Under the pieces are notes generated by a model, which searched no databases, was not told the origin of the DNA, and was given only the letters and a program-made list of their open reading frames with translations. Shown here one piece after another: positions 62,021-64,000 of a stretch of 64,000 nt of DNA. The position numbers and the translations under genes are program-made. Source of the DNA: Cyclobacterium sp. 1_MG-2023 (GTDB lineage Bacteria; Bacteroidota; Bacteroidia; Cytophagales; Cyclobacteriaceae); the NCBI RefSeq assembly GCF_030546805.1, contig NZ_JAUOPC010000002.1, forward strand, positions 372,001 to 436,000, read 5' to 3'. Each line of letters opens with the position of its first letter. Position 1 is the stretch's first letter.

Positions 62021-64000
62021 ATGGAAGGGTTTTTAAAGCGAACTGCAGCTGAATTGCTGCAGAGAGGATTAGATGTTAAAAATATTCAGGTTGTCTTGCC
62101 TAACCGTAGAGCAGGTTTATTTTTCACAAAGTACCTCGGACAGTTGGTTTCTCGGCCGACCTATATGCCCAAGGTGATTACTATAGAAGATTTTTTCTAT
62201 GATATTATAGGCAAAAGGCCTGCTGATAAATTAAGCCTGATTTATGAATTGTATAAAGTTTTCAAATCCCTTTCCGGTAGTAATGAGGCCTTTGATAGGT
62301 TTTACTTTTGGAGTGAGATGATTCTCAAAGACTTTAATGATCTGGATCAATTTTTGGTCAGTCCTGAAAAACTATTTGTCAACTTAAAGGAGCAAAAAAT
62401 TCTTGAAAGTGACTGGAGTTTCCTTTCTTCGGACCAAATCGAATTGATTCAGGCCTTTTGGGCTTCATTTGAAAGTAGAGATAGGTTTCACCAAGAGAAA
62501 TTCCTGAGATTTTGGGATGTCCTATTCCCCTTGTATCAAGGTTTTAATTCTTCTTTACAAACATTGGGCTTAGCTTATGGGGGGAGTATTTATCGGGAGG
62601 TAGTAGAAAATTTGGACAATGTACCTCCCTCGGATATGAAGACTTTCTTTGTAGGATTCAATGCTTTTACAGGAGCAGAAGAAAAACTTATCAAGCATTA
62701 TGTTAAAAACTTTGGAGCAGAAATCTATTGGGATATTGACCAGTATTACCTAAATGCGAGCAGCCAAGAAGCAGGTATGTTTTTTAGGGATTATAAAAAA
62801 GATAAAATTCTTGGGCCTACTTTTCCTGAAATTACTCCAAATAAAATTGTGGAGAAAGAAAGACAAGTCAAAACCTATGCTGTTCCTTTAAAAATCAATC
62901 AGGCCAATATGGTGGGGGCTATATTGGAAGCCATCCCCCAAAAAGGAGAAAATTGGGAAGAGACAGTGGTAATTCTACCTGATGAGCAGCTTCTTTTTCC
63001 TGTTTTAAACCTTTTGCCCGACAACGTGAATAAAGTGAATGTAACCATGGGCTATCCTGTCAAACATACTCCCATTTTTACTTTTTTGGAAGCAGTGGTT
63101 GATTTGCAGAGGTACAGTAAAATTGTGAATGAGGAGTTAATGTTTTACTACAAGCCTGTCAAGGAATTATTGTCTACTGTATATTTATATGACCATGCAC
63201 CGGAATTTTCTCAACATTTAATTGATGAATTTTCCAAAAACAACACCTTGTATGTGTCTTCAAAGGTTTTAAAGGAAGGTGGACCATTGTTTGCCCAAGT
63301 TTTTCAGCCAATGACTACGACTAACTTGATGGACAATATGCTAGGTTTAATCAAGATGTTGGCAGACCCCTTGGAGGAAAACAGTATGGAGCGAACCTAC
63401 CTATTTCAGTGTTTCAAACAAATGAATAGGTTAAAGGTAATTGTGGATAAAGAAATTAAAGAAGAAGTTAACATTGCCTTCTTATTAAGAATTTTTAAAC
63501 AAGTCTTCGGAGAAATCAAACTTCCGTTTAAAGGCGAACCATTGCAAGGTTTGCAGTTGATGGGAGTGCTGGAGTCTAGAAACTTGGATTTTAAAAGAGT
63601 TATCATTTGTAATATGAATGAGGGTAGTTTTCCTCCTTCTAACTCCATGAACTCGATGATTCCGTTTAATTTGCGAAAAGCTTTTGGTATGCCTATCCAA
63701 GAGCAAAATGATGCCATATACGCATACACCTTTTATAGGCTTTTGCATGAAGCACAAGAGGTTCATTTGCTTTATACCACTGCCGGAGAGCAAGGTAAGG
63801 TCAATGAGAAAAGTCGGTACATCCATCAGCTTCAAATAGAGATGAATCAGGATGGCGTTCAGAAGGAAGATACCATCACTCATATTCCTGTGAATTTATC
63901 ACCAACCAGAGCCATTGTAATAGAGAAGGACAAGTCAATTATGGACCACCTTAGAAAATATACTAAGTCTTTAAATGGTGGGTGGGAACCTGTGTCCTTT
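62021..64000 (+). CDS. AddB-like PD-(D/E)XK nuclease-family protein, 3' partial
   Basis: The ATG at 62021 directly follows the stop of the helicase gene, and the frame stays open for 660 codons to the window end. The start reads M-E-G-F-L-K-R-T-A, then V-V-L-P-N-R-R-A-G-L-F-F (residues about 25-36), T-I-E-D-F-F and F-F-V-G-F-N-A-F-T, as in the inactivated helicase-like AddB partners of Bacteroidota. I-I-C-N-M-N-E-G-S-F-P near residue 530 is the usual late helicase-like motif. The C-terminal nuclease domain would lie outside. Zero-base spacing means tight co-translation with the AddA-like gene. Confidence 0.87.
   Translation, partial: MEGFLKRTAAELLQRGLDVKNIQVVLPNRRAGLFFTKYLGQLVSRPTYMPKVITIEDFFYDIIGKRPADKLSLIYELYKVFKSLSGSNEAFDRFYFWSEMILKDFNDLDQFLVSPEKLFVNLKEQKILESDWSFLSSDQIELIQAFWASFESRDRFHQEKFLRFWDVLFPLYQGFNSSLQTLGLAYGGSIYREVVENLDNVPPSDMKTFFVGFNAFTGAEEKLIKHYVKNFGAEIYWDIDQYYLNASSQEAGMFFRDYKKDKILGPTFPEITPNKIVEKERQVKTYAVPLKINQANMVGAILEAIPQKGENWEETVVILPDEQLLFPVLNLLPDNVNKVNVTMGYPVKHTPIFTFLEAVVDLQRYSKIVNEELMFYYKPVKELLSTVYLYDHAPEFSQHLIDEFSKNNTLYVSSKVLKEGGPLFAQVFQPMTTTNLMDNMLGLIKMLADPLEENSMERTYLFQCFKQMNRLKVIVDKEIKEEVNIAFLLRIFKQVFGEIKLPFKGEPLQGLQLMGVLESRNLDFKRVIICNMNEGSFPPSNSMNSMIPFNLRKAFGMPIQEQNDAIYAYTFYRLLHEAQEVHLLYTTAGEQGKVNEKSRYIHQLQIEMNQDGVQKEDTITHIPVNLSPTRAIVIEKDKSIMDHLRKYTKSLNGGWEPVSF

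Noticed and set aside
1-64000. CRISPR arrays, insertion sequences, prophage or integrase genes, restriction or toxin-antitoxin systems
   Set aside because: I saw no regularly spaced repeats, transposase, integrase, phage structural gene or defence gene in the window.

Overview
The window reads as chromosomal DNA of a free-living member of the Bacteroidota, most likely a marine Cytophagales of the Cyclobacterium/Algoriphagus type (the genus is a guess). Supporting signs are AT-rich intergenic DNA, few Shine-Dalgarno sites, Bacteroidota-type promoters (TTTG, 19-20 bp, TAnnTTTG), a secreted protein with a C-terminal type IX sorting domain, Tat-dependent Gfo/Idh/MocA oxidoreductases, SSS-family transporters, ROK proteins and a NagB-LmbE fusion. 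I see no phage, insertion sequence, CRISPR array or toxin system. Gene density is high.

Layout. 1-250: 3' end of a VF530-type small protein. 415-12547: a saccharolytic locus. A leftward pair (Gfo/Idh/MocA oxidoreductase and putative glycosidase) faces a rightward series (two BNR/sialidase-like proteins, an FG-GAP protein, a fucose-isomerase-like enzyme, a DapA/NanA-family lyase, a sodium:solute symporter). A perfect 17-bp palindrome lies in the divergent promoter gap. 12563-15618: an isolated four-helix-bundle sensor protein and a TPR sensor kinase. 16316-30861: mostly housekeeping or scattered genes (pgi, DegT aminotransferase, esterase, beta-propeller protein, flavin reductase, DUF302, PAQR protein, rimO, GNAT-like protein), ending in a 1191-residue type IX-secreted putative glycosidase. 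31058-32131: a self-contained tRNA-Ala(GGC) unit followed leftward-in by recR and clpS. 32185-37440: second SSS symporter, orphan sugar transferase, a cysteine-less MGMT-like (ATL) protein, MscS channel, SDR, DUF2807 protein.

37807-42719: the threonine operon. A 38-codon leader ORF with five consecutive Thr codons precedes thrA (bifunctional aspartokinase/homoserine dehydrogenase), thrB and thrC, which indicates attenuation by charged tRNA-Thr/Ile. 43746-46406: a kelch protein, then a class-IV aminotransferase and a sulfotransferase-like P-loop protein two bases apart. From memory, that pair matches the two halves of the plant branched-chain-aminotransferase-like fusion proteins. 46792-50123: an unrecognised 348-residue protein, a DUF1349 protein and a vanadium-haloperoxidase/PAP2-type enzyme.

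50454-57145: amino-sugar and N-glycan catabolism. A ROK kinase, a NagB-LmbE fusion and a ROK repressor point left, and a glycosylasparaginase and CutC point right, with palindromes around the shared promoter region. 57385-64000: a CBS protein, a YdcF-family protein, and an AddAB-like helicase-nuclease pair, the second gene running off the window.

The strongest leads are the aminotransferase/sulfotransferase pair, the threonine leader, the unassigned sugar pathway at 4645-12547, the glycosylasparaginase/NagB-LmbE/ROK set, and the duplicated-module type IX-secreted glycosidase. All functional statements rest on motifs read by eye and family knowledge; no searches were run.
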